NCBI GenBank assembly: GCA_964407525.1
Contig: CAYOWC010000054.1
Location: 1 to 21,245 of the forward strand
Direction: 5' to 3'
DNA: 21,245 bases
From: DUZB01 sp964407525
Lineage (GTDB): Bacteria > Desulfobacterota > DSM-4660 > Desulfatiglandales > Desulfatiglandaceae
Shown: positions 8,827 through 17,683 of the stretch, in pieces
Numbering within the stretch: the first letter of the stretch is position 1
How the letters are laid out: the number at the start of each line of letters is the position of its first letter
Made by a program: the position numbers and the translations under genes
The notes under the pieces: model-generated
Told to the model about the DNA's origin: nothing
The model's database searches: none
The model's input: the letters and a program-made list of their open reading frames with translations, nothing else

Positions 8827-9176
8827 TGACAAATGAAGGATACCAATTTTTCAATTAAAGACAACGGGTAAGCAAAAAAGTTTCGATCAATTAACAAAGC
8901 TACGTTATGGCCACAAACGGCATCCTATTGGAAACGAAGTCACTGTCGGAAAGATACGGCAATACGTCGATCTGGCGGAGTTAAGGCCTGCCCGCCATTG
9001 CCGTTCGCACTCTATTTTGAGATTGGTCGATGTTACTATCCCCCTGTATTTGGGAACAATTCTTCTGATGGTTAGGCGAGGCAGGCGGGCGTCAGCCTTT
9101 TATAAAACCTTTACAGGTGAACTCCTCTGAGTGACAAGAAGAATAACCAAAGCTAGATTTCCGTATTCACAGAATT

Positions 9177-9208
9177 GACTTCGTTGGAAGTCGCAAAAAA
9201 GCTTTTTT
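9177..9208. terminator. Hairpin plus A6GCT6 palindrome downstream of waaA
   Basis: GACTTC-GTTG-GAAGTC (9177-9192) is a perfect 6-bp stem with a 4-nt loop. It is followed by the 14-bp palindrome AAAAAAGCTTTTTT (9195-9208). The block starts 10 bp past the waaA stop codon (complement of 9218-9220). It could end waaA transcription, but on the minus strand the T-run precedes the GC-containing hairpin, so it is not a textbook intrinsic terminator. Confidence 0.3.
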
Positions 9209-9217
9209 CGAGAGGTG

Positions 9218-10591
9218 TTAAGTTTCTTCCAACAGCCTCTCAATAACCCCGGCATGTCTTTCTGCAGTATGACAATTGCTCAGGACGACCCTGCGGGCCC
9301 GATCCCCATACTGATCCAATGCCTTTCTGTCAGCAAACAACCAGGCAACCTTTTCCCCGAGATCTTCTCCATTTACTACCGGCACAGAGGCATCGGCCGC
9401 CTCCAGGAGCCTTTTTGCATCCAGGAAATCACCCATGTGGGGCCCATACAGAACCACCTTGCCCCAAGCAGCCGGTTCCATGGGATTCTGTCCCCCGAGG
9501 GGAACAAGGCTTGCTCCACAAAAGACAGCCGTCCCCGCACTATACACCTTAAAGAGCTCCCCGAATGTATCCATAATGACGATTTTCTCGGTACGCCCAC
9601 CCTTTCCTTCTCCAATCGCCGTTCGCAATTGGTATCGCAGACCGCTTTTTTCAATCATGGCTCCTATGGAAGGGGCCCTAACAATATGTCGCGGCGCAAT
9701 AATGAGGATCGTATCAGGAAAATCCTTCAAAACCCTTTTGTACGCGGAAAGGATTTTTTCTTCTTCTCCTGTTCTCGTGCTTCCGGCCACGAAAACCATG
9801 TTTGATTCGCTAATATTCAGGAGTCCTTGCATCTCCTGCTTCGCGGTCACGTTTACATCAGCCACCAGAGTATCATATTTGGCATTGCCGTTGACGGTAA
9901 TTCGTTCAGGCCTTGCCCCCATCTGAATCATCCGTTGGGCATCTTTCTCTGAAATCATGCTGAAAAGGTCAAAACAGTTCAAAACTTCTTTGAAAAAAGG
10001 GCGCACTTTCAGATATCCCTTTATGGATCTTTCTGAAATCCGACCATTTAAAAGGCAGATTCTCACTCCCTTTCGCTTTGCCTCAAAAAGCCAGGAAGGC
10101 CACAGCTCTGTCTCCAAAAAAACAAGGACATGGGGACGCACTCGGGAAAGAGCCCCATTCACCGTAGCCGGAGAATCGAACGGCGCTAAAATCACAGAAA
10201 CATTTTTCCCAAATTTCCTGATAGCGAGATCACGCCCGTGCTCGGTCATGGTGGAAACGGTCACGTGGCAGTCAGGTCTATTTTTCATCAGCGACTTAAC
10301 GATCGATCCGGCCACCCTGACTTCCCCCAGGGATGCCGCGTGAACCCAGATCCTTGGAGAGCCAGAGAGTCCATAAATCGGTATTTCAGGTACAAATCCC
10401 AGACGTTCACGGAAATTCTTCCGGTGCTGACCAGTCAGCCGGGTGTAAAGCCAGAACCCGGGAATCACAACAGAAGACAGCCCGGAGGCGAGGATCGAAT
10501 AAGAATAGTAGAAGATATCTGACAATTTTCCCTCGAACTCAAAGATTTCTAAGTAGAACACGCAACCTGAAAGCTTCCGAATCCCACTCAT
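9218..10591 (-). CDS. waaA: 3-deoxy-D-manno-octulosonic acid (Kdo) transferase
   Basis: GT30 glycosyltransferase that attaches Kdo from CMP-Kdo to lipid A precursor at the inner membrane. Up to 457 residues; the family usually has about 420-435. Visible are a hydrophobic N-terminal anchor (about 28-48), RERLGF (61-66), HAASLGEV with the catalytic base E90, TVSTMTEHGRD, LETELWPSW, LLNGRIS, GNAKYD, VFVAGSTRTGEE, APRHIVRAP and the CMP-Kdo-binding GGQNPMEPAAWGK; the family more often has H where this has Q. Start uncertain: the ATG at 10591 has a poor ribosome site, while an in-frame TTG at 10525 (residue 23) is preceded by GAGGGA and gives 435 residues, closer to the norm. It stands alone, divergent from trkH with 124 bp between. 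Presence implies a lipopolysaccharide outer membrane. Confidence 0.93.
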   Translation of the reverse strand: MSGIRKLSGCVFYLEIFEFEGKLSDIFYYSYSILASGLSSVVIPGFWLYTRLTGQHRKNFRERLGFVPEIPIYGLSGSPRIWVHAASLGEVRVAGSIVKSLMKNRPDCHVTVSTMTEHGRDLAIRKFGKNVSVILAPFDSPATVNGALSRVRPHVLVFLETELWPSWLFEAKRKGVRICLLNGRISERSIKGYLKVRPFFKEVLNCFDLFSMISEKDAQRMIQMGARPERITVNGNAKYDTLVADVNVTAKQEMQGLLNISESNMVFVAGSTRTGEEEKILSAYKRVLKDFPDTILIIAPRHIVRAPSIGAMIEKSGLRYQLRTAIGEGKGGRTEKIVIMDTFGELFKVYSAGTAVFCGASLVPLGGQNPMEPAAWGKVVLYGPHMGDFLDAKRLLEAADASVPVVNGEDLGEKVAWLFADRKALDQYGDRARRVVLSNCHTAERHAGVIERLLEET

Positions 10592-10660
10592 TCATGATCT
10601 CATCAAAAAAACACAAATACCTATGGAAGTGCAAGTATATTTTTGATAGATAAGAAACAT

Positions 10661-10689
10661 TTGACAAGATGCAAACTGTAAATTAACAA
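10661..10689 (+). promoter_or_regulatory. Candidate sigma-70-type promoter for trkH
   Basis: A perfect TTGACA -35 (10661-10666) is followed after 17 nt by TAACAA (10684-10689), a weak -10, in the AT-rich divergent region between waaA and trkH. A small hairpin AACCG-AAGA-CGGTT (10688-10701) follows in the presumed leader, about 15 bp before the trkH ATG. This rests on pattern only. Confidence 0.4.
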
Positions 10690-10715
10690 CCGAAGACGGT
10701 TTCAAACTATCCATT

Positions 10716-12173
10716 ATGCATTTTTCATCCATAGCACGGGTTTTGGGAACACTTCTACTGGTGACCGGCGGTTCCATGCTGTTTCCCCTGATATGTTCCC
10801 TATATTACAATGAGGGAGACCTCTTTGCTATCCTGATTTCCGGCATCATTACGGCTGGATTAGGGCTGCCGCTCTGGTGGTTTTTCAGAAAAGAGTACGA
10901 ATTGGGCATCAAAGACGGCATAGCGTTGGCCGTTTTTGGATGGGTCCTGGTTTCCGCACTTTCTGCCTTGCCATTCATGATCCACGGATCTATCCCTTCG
11001 TTCACGGACGCTTTTTTTGAGATGATGTCCGGCTACACCACCACCGGCGCCACCATTATCACCGATATTGAGACTGTTCCTCACGGTCTCCTTTTCTGGC
11101 GAAGTGAAACCCATTTACTTGGAGGGATGGGGTTTCTGACCTTAACCATCATATTCCTTCCCCACGGTGTGGGAGGGCTCCGCATTTTCAGGGCGGAGTC
11201 GTCCCCGGGGCAGATCATCACCCGGGATCGTTTCAAGGCACGAAATCGCGACACCATGGTATGGCTCTGGGGTATCTATCTGGCGCTGAACCTGTTGGAA
11301 ATTATTCTGCTTTGTTTTGCGGGCATGGGGCTTTTCGATTCCCTTTGTACGTCCTTCGGAACCGTCTCCACATCGGGTTACTCCACTTGGAATGCCAGCA
11401 TCGGGCATTATGACAACCCCTATTACGATTGGATCGTCATTACTTTCATGTTTCTGGGAGGGGTCACCTTTGTGCTGTTTTATCAGATATTGCACGGGGA
11501 TTGGCGATCGCTGAAAATAAATACGGAATTCCGCTGGTATGTGGGATTTCTGCTGTTTTTCTGCGGGGTTGTATCTTTGATTTTGTGGAAAGAAAATACC
11601 TACGGAAGCCTCTCGGAATCGATCCGGTACGGGACCTTTCAGGTGGTGTCCCTTTTAACCACCACGGGATTCACCACCGCCGACTACGAACTGTGGCCCC
11701 AGGCCGCCCAGATGTTCCTCTTTGTGGTCTGTTTTATAGGAGCATGCGCCGGGTCTACCACCAGCGGCATCAAAGTGGTCCATTATGTGATCATCTGTAA
11801 ATATATGTATGCGGCAATCAAAAAAGCATTTCTCCAACCCATGTCCGTCATGTCCGTCCGCTTGAATCAGCGCCCCGTGGATGCATCCATCATCGACATT
11901 TCCGTGTGTTATTTCATCGTGAATATTTTCATGGTTCTCATCGGGGGCTGCGTTATGGTGTTGTTGGACAATATGGACTACCTTACCGCCTTCAGTTCCG
12001 TCATTGCCTCTCTTATGAATATCGGCCCGGGATTCGGCGCCATCGGCGCGTCTGAAAACTATGCCCACATTTCCGATGCGGGAAAATGGTTTTTGGCCTG
12101 GAATATGATGGTAGGCAGGCTGGAAATGTTTTCGGCCCTGGTCATCTTTTACCCACTATTCTGGAAACGCTAA
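10716..12173 (+). CDS. trkH: Trk system potassium uptake protein TrkH
   Basis: Membrane-embedded K+ translocating subunit of the Trk uptake system. 485 residues, normal for TrkH, almost wholly hydrophobic with four repeated membrane-pore-membrane units. The selectivity-filter segments are visible: YTTTGAT (107-113), VSTSGYS (217-223), TTTGFTT (315-321) and NIGPGFG (435-441). The C-terminus ends WNMMVGRLEMF...YPLFWKR as in the family. The start is the ATG at 10716 with a weak ribosome site. Its partner trkA lies 2.6 kb downstream on the other strand, with hrpB between; hrpB begins 2 nt after the trkH stop and is likely co-transcribed. Confidence 0.95.
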   Translation: MHFSSIARVLGTLLLVTGGSMLFPLICSLYYNEGDLFAILISGIITAGLGLPLWWFFRKEYELGIKDGIALAVFGWVLVSALSALPFMIHGSIPSFTDAFFEMMSGYTTTGATIITDIETVPHGLLFWRSETHLLGGMGFLTLTIIFLPHGVGGLRIFRAESSPGQIITRDRFKARNRDTMVWLWGIYLALNLLEIILLCFAGMGLFDSLCTSFGTVSTSGYSTWNASIGHYDNPYYDWIVITFMFLGGVTFVLFYQILHGDWRSLKINTEFRWYVGFLLFFCGVVSLILWKENTYGSLSESIRYGTFQVVSLLTTTGFTTADYELWPQAAQMFLFVVCFIGACAGSTTSGIKVVHYVIICKYMYAAIKKAFLQPMSVMSVRLNQRPVDASIIDISVCYFIVNIFMVLIGGCVMVLLDNMDYLTAFSSVIASLMNIGPGFGAIGASENYAHISDAGKWFLAWNMMVGRLEMFSALVIFYPLFWKR

Positions 12174-12175
12174 TC

Positions 12176-14713
12176 ATGAAACCTTTTGGTCTGCCCGTTG
12201 ATGCGATTCTGGAGGATTTAAAAGACGCGTTGGCCAAGAATCCCTGTGTGGTGCTTGAAGCTTTGCCGGGGGCCGGCAAAACCACGTGCATTCCCATTGC
12301 ACTGCAGAATGCACCGTGGCTTGAAGGCAAAAAAATCATTGTGCTGGCCCCCCGGCGACTGGCGGCACGGGCTGCGGCCATGCGCATGTCCCATCTATTG
12401 CAGGAAAAAGTAGGAGAAACGGTGGGTTACCGGGTTCGAATGGACAGTCGTGTCAGCGCGAAAACCCGTATCGAAGTGGTCACCGAAGGAGTGCTTACAA
12501 GAATGCTTCAAAGTGATCCAGCTCTTGGTAGGATTGGGCTGGTAATCTTTGATGAGTACCATGAACGCAGCCTGGATGCGGACCTGGGGTTGGCCTTATG
12601 CTTAGACATGCAGGGGGTGCTGAACCGGGATCTAAGGCTTCTGGTCATGTCCGCCACCATGGAAAAAGGTCCTTTGGCCGCCATGATGAACCATGCCCCG
12701 GCAATTACATGCCCCGGACACCTTTTTCCCGTGGAAACCCGATATATGGGGCAGTACACACCATCCTGGTCCGAAGATGCAATTCATCGCACGGTGCTTT
12801 CGGCTGTGCGCGAGGAGACAGGCAGCATCCTGGTTTTTCTGCCCGGCGCCGGGGAAATCAGAAAAACAGCCCGACGATTGCAGGCCGCCCAGTTGCCTTC
12901 GGAATGGGTTATTGCCCCGCTGTTCGGCAATTTGAGTCGCAGCGATCAAGACCAGGCCATTTTACCACCACCCGAGGGTAAACGAAAGATCGTGCTGGCC
13001 ACATCCATTGCCGAAACCAGTTTGACCATTGAAGGTATTCGGGTTGTAATAGACAGCGGCCTGCAGCGAACGCCACGTTTTGACCCTCGAAGCGGCCTGA
13101 CCAGATTAGTGACTATTCCCGTATCACAAGCATCGGCCGATCAAAGGCGAGGGCGTGCCGGGCGAACCGGTCCCGGCGTCTGCCTGCGCCTGTGGTCCCA
13201 TCAGATGCACCCGACACTACCCGCAGCACACCGGCCGGAAATACTGGAGGCCGATCTGACAGGTTTTGTCCTGGAACTGGCATTCTGGGGTGTAGACAAT
13301 CCGGAAACACTTCATTGGCTTGATCCCCCACCCAAGGGATCATTTCATGGGGCCCGGGATCTCCTTTTGACATTAGGGGCCATTGATAAACATGGCAGGG
13401 TGACTGCTCACGGCAAACAAATGGTAGCCCTCCCGGTACATCCGAGACTGGCACATATGATCATTTCCGCCGAATCCATAGGCCTGGGAAAGCTGGCCTG
13501 CGATGTGGCGGCACTGCTTGGCGAACGTGATGTAATACGGTTTAAACCGGGTCGCCAAGATGCGGATATGGGACTTCGAGTGGATCTCATGCGCGCCGCG
13601 CGCCAGAACAGGTCCCTTGTCCCCCGGGGGGAAAACTTAGATCAACTGGCAGTAGATCAGGGAGCTGTGCGCCGTGCAATTCGAGTCTCGGATCATTTGT
13701 GTAAACGTCTTAGCTGTAAAGGCAGAAACGGTGATACGGATGCCCTGGGGCAGTTGCTTGCATGGGCGTATCCCGATAGGGTTGCCCAGCTTCGATCGGG
13801 GGGCAGGGGTAAGTTTTTGTTGACCAGCGGACGTGGCGCCTCGCTTGATTCAGCATCAACACTGGGCGCCGAACCATTTCTGGTAGCAGCAGAGTTGGAC
13901 GGGGAACGCCGTGAAGCCAGGATTTTCAAGGCGGCGCCGACCAGTCTGGACACCCTCATAAAACAGTTTGAAGGCCAGATCCAATGGTCGGAATCCATAA
14001 CATGGGATCCCAATAAAAAAGGCGTCAAAGCCCTGCAAAAAATGAAACTGGGCACCATTACCCTAGCCAGCGAACCGTTGCCCAATCCGGATCCTGAACA
14101 GGTTTTAAATGGTTTGCTGAGTGGAATAGCGCAGCAGGGGATTCAGTGTCTGCCCTGGAATAAGGCGCTCCGCCAATGGCAGGGGCGAGTCTGTTTGTTG
14201 CGGCGATTATTAGAAAATGACAAAACCTGGCCGGATGTTTCCGATCAGGGGCTTGAAAGAAGCCTGAACCGGTGGCTGGGCCCTTATCTGAACCATATGG
14301 ACAGGCTGAGCAACCTGGTCAAAGTGGATCTTAAGGGGGCACTTTTCAACATGCTGTCCTATGAACAGAAGAAAGTCCTCGATGCGCTGGCCCCCACCCA
14401 TCTAAAGGTACCCAGCGGTTCTCGGATTCCCATCGATTATGGAAGGCTTGTACCTGTGCTGGCCGTTCGCATACAGGAAATGTTCGGTCTTTCTCGATCA
14501 CCGACTGTGGCGAGAGGGCGACAGCCATTGCTGGTTCACCTTCTTTCACCGGCGGGTCGTCCGGTACAGATCACCCAGGATCTGGCGGGTTTCTGGGAGA
14601 CAGGCTATATTCAGGTAAAAAAAGAACTCAAAGGCCGTTATCCCAAACACTATTGGCCCGATAATCCACTCCAGGCGCAAGCCACCGCGCGGGCCAAACC
14701 AAGAAGGACTTGA
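12176..14713 (+). CDS. hrpB: ATP-dependent helicase HrpB (DEAH-type)
   Basis: DEAH-box superfamily 2 nucleic-acid helicase; its cellular role is poorly defined in most bacteria. The ATG at 12176 gives 845 residues, close to the family norm, and begins at the usual place ahead of motif I; an upstream in-frame start at 12086 would lie inside trkH and is rejected. Motifs: Walker A ALPGAGKTT (29-37), DEYHERS (126-132; DEFHERS is commoner), SATME (about 159), ILVFLPGAGEI, LATSIAETSLTIEG, and QRRGRAGRTG (323-332). The C-terminal HrpB region ends in HLLSPAGRPVQITQDLAGFW, KGRYPKHYWPDNP and a basic tail. It starts 2 nt after trkH and ends 26 bp from the convergent trkA stop. No ribosome site stronger than GGAAA is seen, which fits translational coupling to trkH. 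Confidence 0.95.
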   Translation: MKPFGLPVDAILEDLKDALAKNPCVVLEALPGAGKTTCIPIALQNAPWLEGKKIIVLAPRRLAARAAAMRMSHLLQEKVGETVGYRVRMDSRVSAKTRIEVVTEGVLTRMLQSDPALGRIGLVIFDEYHERSLDADLGLALCLDMQGVLNRDLRLLVMSATMEKGPLAAMMNHAPAITCPGHLFPVETRYMGQYTPSWSEDAIHRTVLSAVREETGSILVFLPGAGEIRKTARRLQAAQLPSEWVIAPLFGNLSRSDQDQAILPPPEGKRKIVLATSIAETSLTIEGIRVVIDSGLQRTPRFDPRSGLTRLVTIPVSQASADQRRGRAGRTGPGVCLRLWSHQMHPTLPAAHRPEILEADLTGFVLELAFWGVDNPETLHWLDPPPKGSFHGARDLLLTLGAIDKHGRVTAHGKQMVALPVHPRLAHMIISAESIGLGKLACDVAALLGERDVIRFKPGRQDADMGLRVDLMRAARQNRSLVPRGENLDQLAVDQGAVRRAIRVSDHLCKRLSCKGRNGDTDALGQLLAWAYPDRVAQLRSGGRGKFLLTSGRGASLDSASTLGAEPFLVAAELDGERREARIFKAAPTSLDTLIKQFEGQIQWSESITWDPNKKGVKALQKMKLGTITLASEPLPNPDPEQVLNGLLSGIAQQGIQCLPWNKALRQWQGRVCLLRRLLENDKTWPDVSDQGLERSLNRWLGPYLNHMDRLSNLVKVDLKGALFNMLSYEQKKVLDALAPTHLKVPSGSRIPIDYGRLVPVLAVRIQEMFGLSRSPTVARGRQPLLVHLLSPAGRPVQITQDLAGFWETGYIQVKKELKGRYPKHYWPDNPLQAQATARAKPRRT

Positions 14714-14739
14714 CCGGGTTATTATTATTTTTCAGGACC

Positions 14740-16146
14740 TTACTCCAAAAAAAGTTGCTGAACATCTTTTAGATTGAGGGACATGCAGATGACGATAACC
14801 CTTTCGTTTGCCTCAATATGAGTGTCTCCCACGGCGGTTTGCCATTTTCCGTCTCGAAAAACCCCGCCGATAAGAATTTTTCCATAAAATGACGCGTCCA
14901 GTTTTGAAAGCGGGCGGCGCGTAATGGGCGAATTGGGCGCCGCCGCCAGTTCAACTACTTCGGCATCGAAACCATGGAGATGGGCCACGGAAATTAATTC
15001 CCCCCTGCGGATGAATTTGAGGATCTCATTTCCCGCCATGATCTTTTTATTTAACGCAATATCTGATCCACTGGTCGTGGCCAGCACCATGTATTCTTCT
15101 TTAGTGCACAGGGAAATAGTTTTCGTCTGCTTTTCATGAGCATTGCCGTTTTGCGTTTCCATCAAACGTTTGGCCATCAGACTGCTCAGAATATTGGTCT
15201 CATTTTCACCGGTAGCCGTAATAAAGGTATCCATATCCCGAAGCCCGGCAGATTCCAGCACATCCAGTTCCGTTCCGTCTCCACATAAAACCTCGGTATT
15301 ATGGAGCATGAAGGACAATTCCTCAGCCCGTTTATGATCCTTTTCAATGAGTTTGACCTGAACGGATTTTTCAAGCAATTCGGCCACACGGCTTCCCACC
15401 AGGCCGCCACCAAGAATCATCACCCGATGGCGTCGTTGTTGTTTGACCCCGGTCAATGTCATCAAGCGGGGAAGATTTTCTTTTGCAGCCATGATAAAAA
15501 TCTGGTCCTGAGGCAGAATTTCATGGTCTCCACCGGGTATAATGGTAGTAATGCCCCGAGCGACGGCAACCACACGAAAAGGGAATTCATGGTGAATTTG
15601 AGAAATTTCCTTCAGCTTTTTGAAGGCCAGTGGCGAACCCTCTTGAATACGGGTCGCCATCACCTGCATCTGACCATCGGCGATATCGATGATATCATTG
15701 CCGGCGGTCATTTTAATGAGCCTTACGATCTCCTGTGCAGCCAGTTCTTCCGGATGAATAATCAAGTCTATTTTCAAATCATCGGCGGTCAGAACGGAAT
15801 GCCTGATACCGAATTCAAGGGAACGAACCCTAGCAATTTTGAGCGGTATACCGAAACGGTCCGCTATCAGGGAACACAACATATTAATGGCATCGTTATC
15901 CGTGACCGCAATAACCAGGTCGATCTCCCGAGCGTCTGCTTCCTTCCAACAGTCGATACTCATGGCTGTGCCTTGAATCAAACGGGCATCCACATGTCCT
16001 TCAGCATAGCCAAGCAATTGGCCGTCCGGCTCAATGGCTGTCACGGCGTATCCTTCGTGAACAAGTCGTTTTGCCAGATAAAACCCCACCCCCCCAAGTC
16101 CAAGGATGAGGATGTTTTCAGAGCGATCTTTTTTCTTTTCAAACAT
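14740..16146 (-). CDS. trkA: Trk system potassium uptake regulatory protein TrkA
   Basis: Cytoplasmic NAD(H)-binding gating subunit of the Trk K+ system. Two tandem RCK units: Rossmann 1 with LILGLGGVG (13-21) and acidic E39, TrkA_C 1 (about 145-225), Rossmann 2 with ILGGGLVG (244-251) and E268, TrkA_C 2 (about 385-465). This two-repeat form matches classical TrkA (about 460 residues; here 468). The start is chosen at the ATG at 16146 (MFEKKKDRSE); an in-frame TTG at 16176 would add ten residues. A GAGGAAGGGG ribosome site lies about 12 nt upstream of the ATG, rather far. The ATG overlaps the stop of a short upstream frame in ATGTTTGA, suggesting coupled translation. It converges on hrpB. Confidence 0.93.
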   Translation of the reverse strand: MFEKKKDRSENILILGLGGVGFYLAKRLVHEGYAVTAIEPDGQLLGYAEGHVDARLIQGTAMSIDCWKEADAREIDLVIAVTDNDAINMLCSLIADRFGIPLKIARVRSLEFGIRHSVLTADDLKIDLIIHPEELAAQEIVRLIKMTAGNDIIDIADGQMQVMATRIQEGSPLAFKKLKEISQIHHEFPFRVVAVARGITTIIPGGDHEILPQDQIFIMAAKENLPRLMTLTGVKQQRRHRVMILGGGLVGSRVAELLEKSVQVKLIEKDHKRAEELSFMLHNTEVLCGDGTELDVLESAGLRDMDTFITATGENETNILSSLMAKRLMETQNGNAHEKQTKTISLCTKEEYMVLATTSGSDIALNKKIMAGNEILKFIRRGELISVAHLHGFDAEVVELAAAPNSPITRRPLSKLDASFYGKILIGGVFRDGKWQTAVGDTHIEANERVIVICMSLNLKDVQQLFLE

Positions 16147-16201
16147 GGGAAATATCGACCCCTTCCTCAAGGGCAAGTTCTTTCAGTTCAGTTTCCAGCA
16201 T
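16139..16201 (-). CDS. Possible 20-residue leader peptide overlapping the trkA start
   Basis: An ATG (complement of 16199-16201) is preceded by AAGGA with about 7 nt spacing and opens a 20-codon frame, MLETELKELA followed by LEEGVDISHV, ending in TGA that overlaps the trkA ATG (ATGTTTGA). The peptide is acidic and helix-prone. The frame stays open further upstream (another ATG at 16240), so the true start is uncertain. The arrangement is typical of translational coupling. It resembles no named protein; it could simply be an upstream reading frame that controls trkA, or chance. Confidence 0.35.
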   Translation of the reverse strand: MLETELKELALEEGVDISHV

Positions 16202-16315
16202 TTCTGATTCCTTTTCGAGATTAAGATAGCCAACAAACATGTCCTTTTTGGGCAAAGAGAGTATAGGGAAATCGGAATGGGGTGTCAATGATGCAAGGGC
16301 AGGAGAAAAAGAGGC

Positions 16316-17671
16316 TTGACAAATGAGGCCCAAGGGAGGAGTGTCACAAAGTTCGTTTGTTGGGCACTTTCATGGATCAAGGAGTTTTTACCCATTCCCG
16401 CAACCATCAAGATATTTGCCATTTTCGTATTGGTTCTCATCCTGAATCGATTCCGTCTCCATTTGGGTTTTTCCCTTTTGATCGGTTCCGTAACCTTGGC
16501 CTTGTGGACGGACCTTGGCCCCGGAGGCTGGTTGAACGCAACCTTCAACAGCATCGCCAATTTCCAGACTCTCGGTCTGGCCGCCATTGTGGGACTGATC
16601 CTGGTAATGAGCAGGCTCATGGAAAGATCCGGGCATATGACCAGACTTGTAGAGAGTTTTTCCCTTCTTTCAAAGGATGCGCGGGTTGTGGGCGCGGTCA
16701 TGCCCGCCCTGATCGGACTTTTGCCCATGCCCGGAGGAGCACTCTTCTCCGCCCCCATGGTGGAAGCATCCCTCCATGAGCATCCGATTACCGGGGAGCA
16801 GAAAACCATTATCAACTACTGGTTCCGGCACGTGTGGGAATACTGGTGGCCCCTTTTCCCCGGAGTCGTCCTGGCCATGGCCCTGCTGGACGCGAATCCC
16901 TGGCATTATATGGGCATGATGGCCCCAATAACCCTTTTCTCTATTCTTGCGGGTGTCCTGTTCATCCTCAGGCCCATCGGTAAAATAAGATTGCAGGGGA
17001 AAGGCAAGCTATCATGGTCGGGAATCGGCCGTTTTTTATGGGAGATGATGCCCATACTGGTGGTCATTCTCATCATGCTCCTGGTCATTGGGTTGGCCAA
17101 AGGCCTTCGTCTTCTGGGTATCCCAGTGGAACTGGCCGGCGCCTCGTCCATCCTTCCCGGACTCGTTTGCGCCATCGTATGGGTATGTGTCGTCAATCAT
17201 ATCCCCCCAACCCAGGTGCGGGGGGCTGTGCTGGATAAAGGGATATTGCCCTTTCTCCTCCTGGTCTTCTCCATCATGGTCTTTAAGGGAGTCATGACCG
17301 AGAGCCATACCGTCGGCGACATACGTACCGAACTCATAGCCAACAGCATTCCCATCCTGCTGATTATCATGATCATGCCCTTTGTATCAGGGCTTATCAC
17401 AGGAATCGCCATCGGATTCGTGGGGACCTCCTTTCCTCTGGTAATCCCCCTGTTCCAAGCCCTCCCCGCGTATGATTCCATGGCTCTGGCGGCGGTAGCA
17501 TACACCTTTGGTTTCATGGGAATGATGCTTTCACCGGTACACCTCTGCTTTCTGGTGTCTAAAGATTACTACAAGGCGGGCCTTCTTAAAAGCTACCGCC
17601 ACCTGGCCCTGCCCACACTGACGGTCATGGCTGCAACCCTCATTCTCTATCTGGGAATAATATCCCCGTAA
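16316..17671 (+). CDS. DUF401 family integral membrane protein
   Basis: Member of the uncharacterised DUF401 permease-like family. Hydrophobic throughout, with about ten to twelve membrane spans. The hallmark stretch MPALIGLLPMPGGALFSAPM follows a loop with SRLMERSGHMTRLV, and the second half contains FVGTSFPLVIPLF and MGMMLSPVHLCFLV. Its role is unknown; the shape suggests a transporter. Start problem: the longest frame opens with TTG at 16316 but has about 25 poorly conserved-looking residues before the first membrane span and no ATG. An AAGGAG (16379-16384) sits 9 nt before an ATT that would begin IPATIKIFAIF, exactly at the first span, so a non-standard start or a sequence error is possible. 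It is divergent from trkA and convergent with the cupin gene (12 bp between stops). Confidence 0.8.
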   Translation: MTNEAQGRSVTKFVCWALSWIKEFLPIPATIKIFAIFVLVLILNRFRLHLGFSLLIGSVTLALWTDLGPGGWLNATFNSIANFQTLGLAAIVGLILVMSRLMERSGHMTRLVESFSLLSKDARVVGAVMPALIGLLPMPGGALFSAPMVEASLHEHPITGEQKTIINYWFRHVWEYWWPLFPGVVLAMALLDANPWHYMGMMAPITLFSILAGVLFILRPIGKIRLQGKGKLSWSGIGRFLWEMMPILVVILIMLLVIGLAKGLRLLGIPVELAGASSILPGLVCAIVWVCVVNHIPPTQVRGAVLDKGILPFLLLVFSIMVFKGVMTESHTVGDIRTELIANSIPILLIIMIMPFVSGLITGIAIGFVGTSFPLVIPLFQALPAYDSMALAAVAYTFGFMGMMLSPVHLCFLVSKDYYKAGLLKSYRHLALPTLTVMAATLILYLGIISP

Positions 17672-17683
17672 AAACCCCGCAAT

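Larger units (their letters stand above)
8568..9217. other. 650-bp stretch without a recognisable gene
   Basis: AT-rich DNA between the divergently placed 5' end of the crotonase gene and the 3' end of waaA. No reading frame of credible length or composition is seen on either strand. It contains a palindrome-dense block (8724-8826), a short frame at 8907-8984 (24 codons plus stop) whose SERYGNTSIWR vaguely recalls an AlpA-type helix-turn-helix but is too short to call, a GCCTGCC (8986-8992) / GGCAGGC (9080-9086) inverted pair, and a hairpin plus A6GCT6 palindrome near 9177-9208. It may be the remains of a decayed mobile gene, but that is a guess. Confidence 0.6.

Noticed and set aside
8907..8984. 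Short frame with an AlpA-like SERYGNTSIWR segment
   Set aside because: 24 codons only, and the similarity is by eye over about ten residues; too weak to call a pseudogene.
12086..12175. Upstream start for HrpB within trkH
   Set aside because: It would add 30 residues unlike the family; the ATG at 12176 gives the expected N-terminus.
16316..16345. TTGACA read as a -35 promoter element
   Set aside because: No acceptable -10 at 16-18 nt (GAGTGT).
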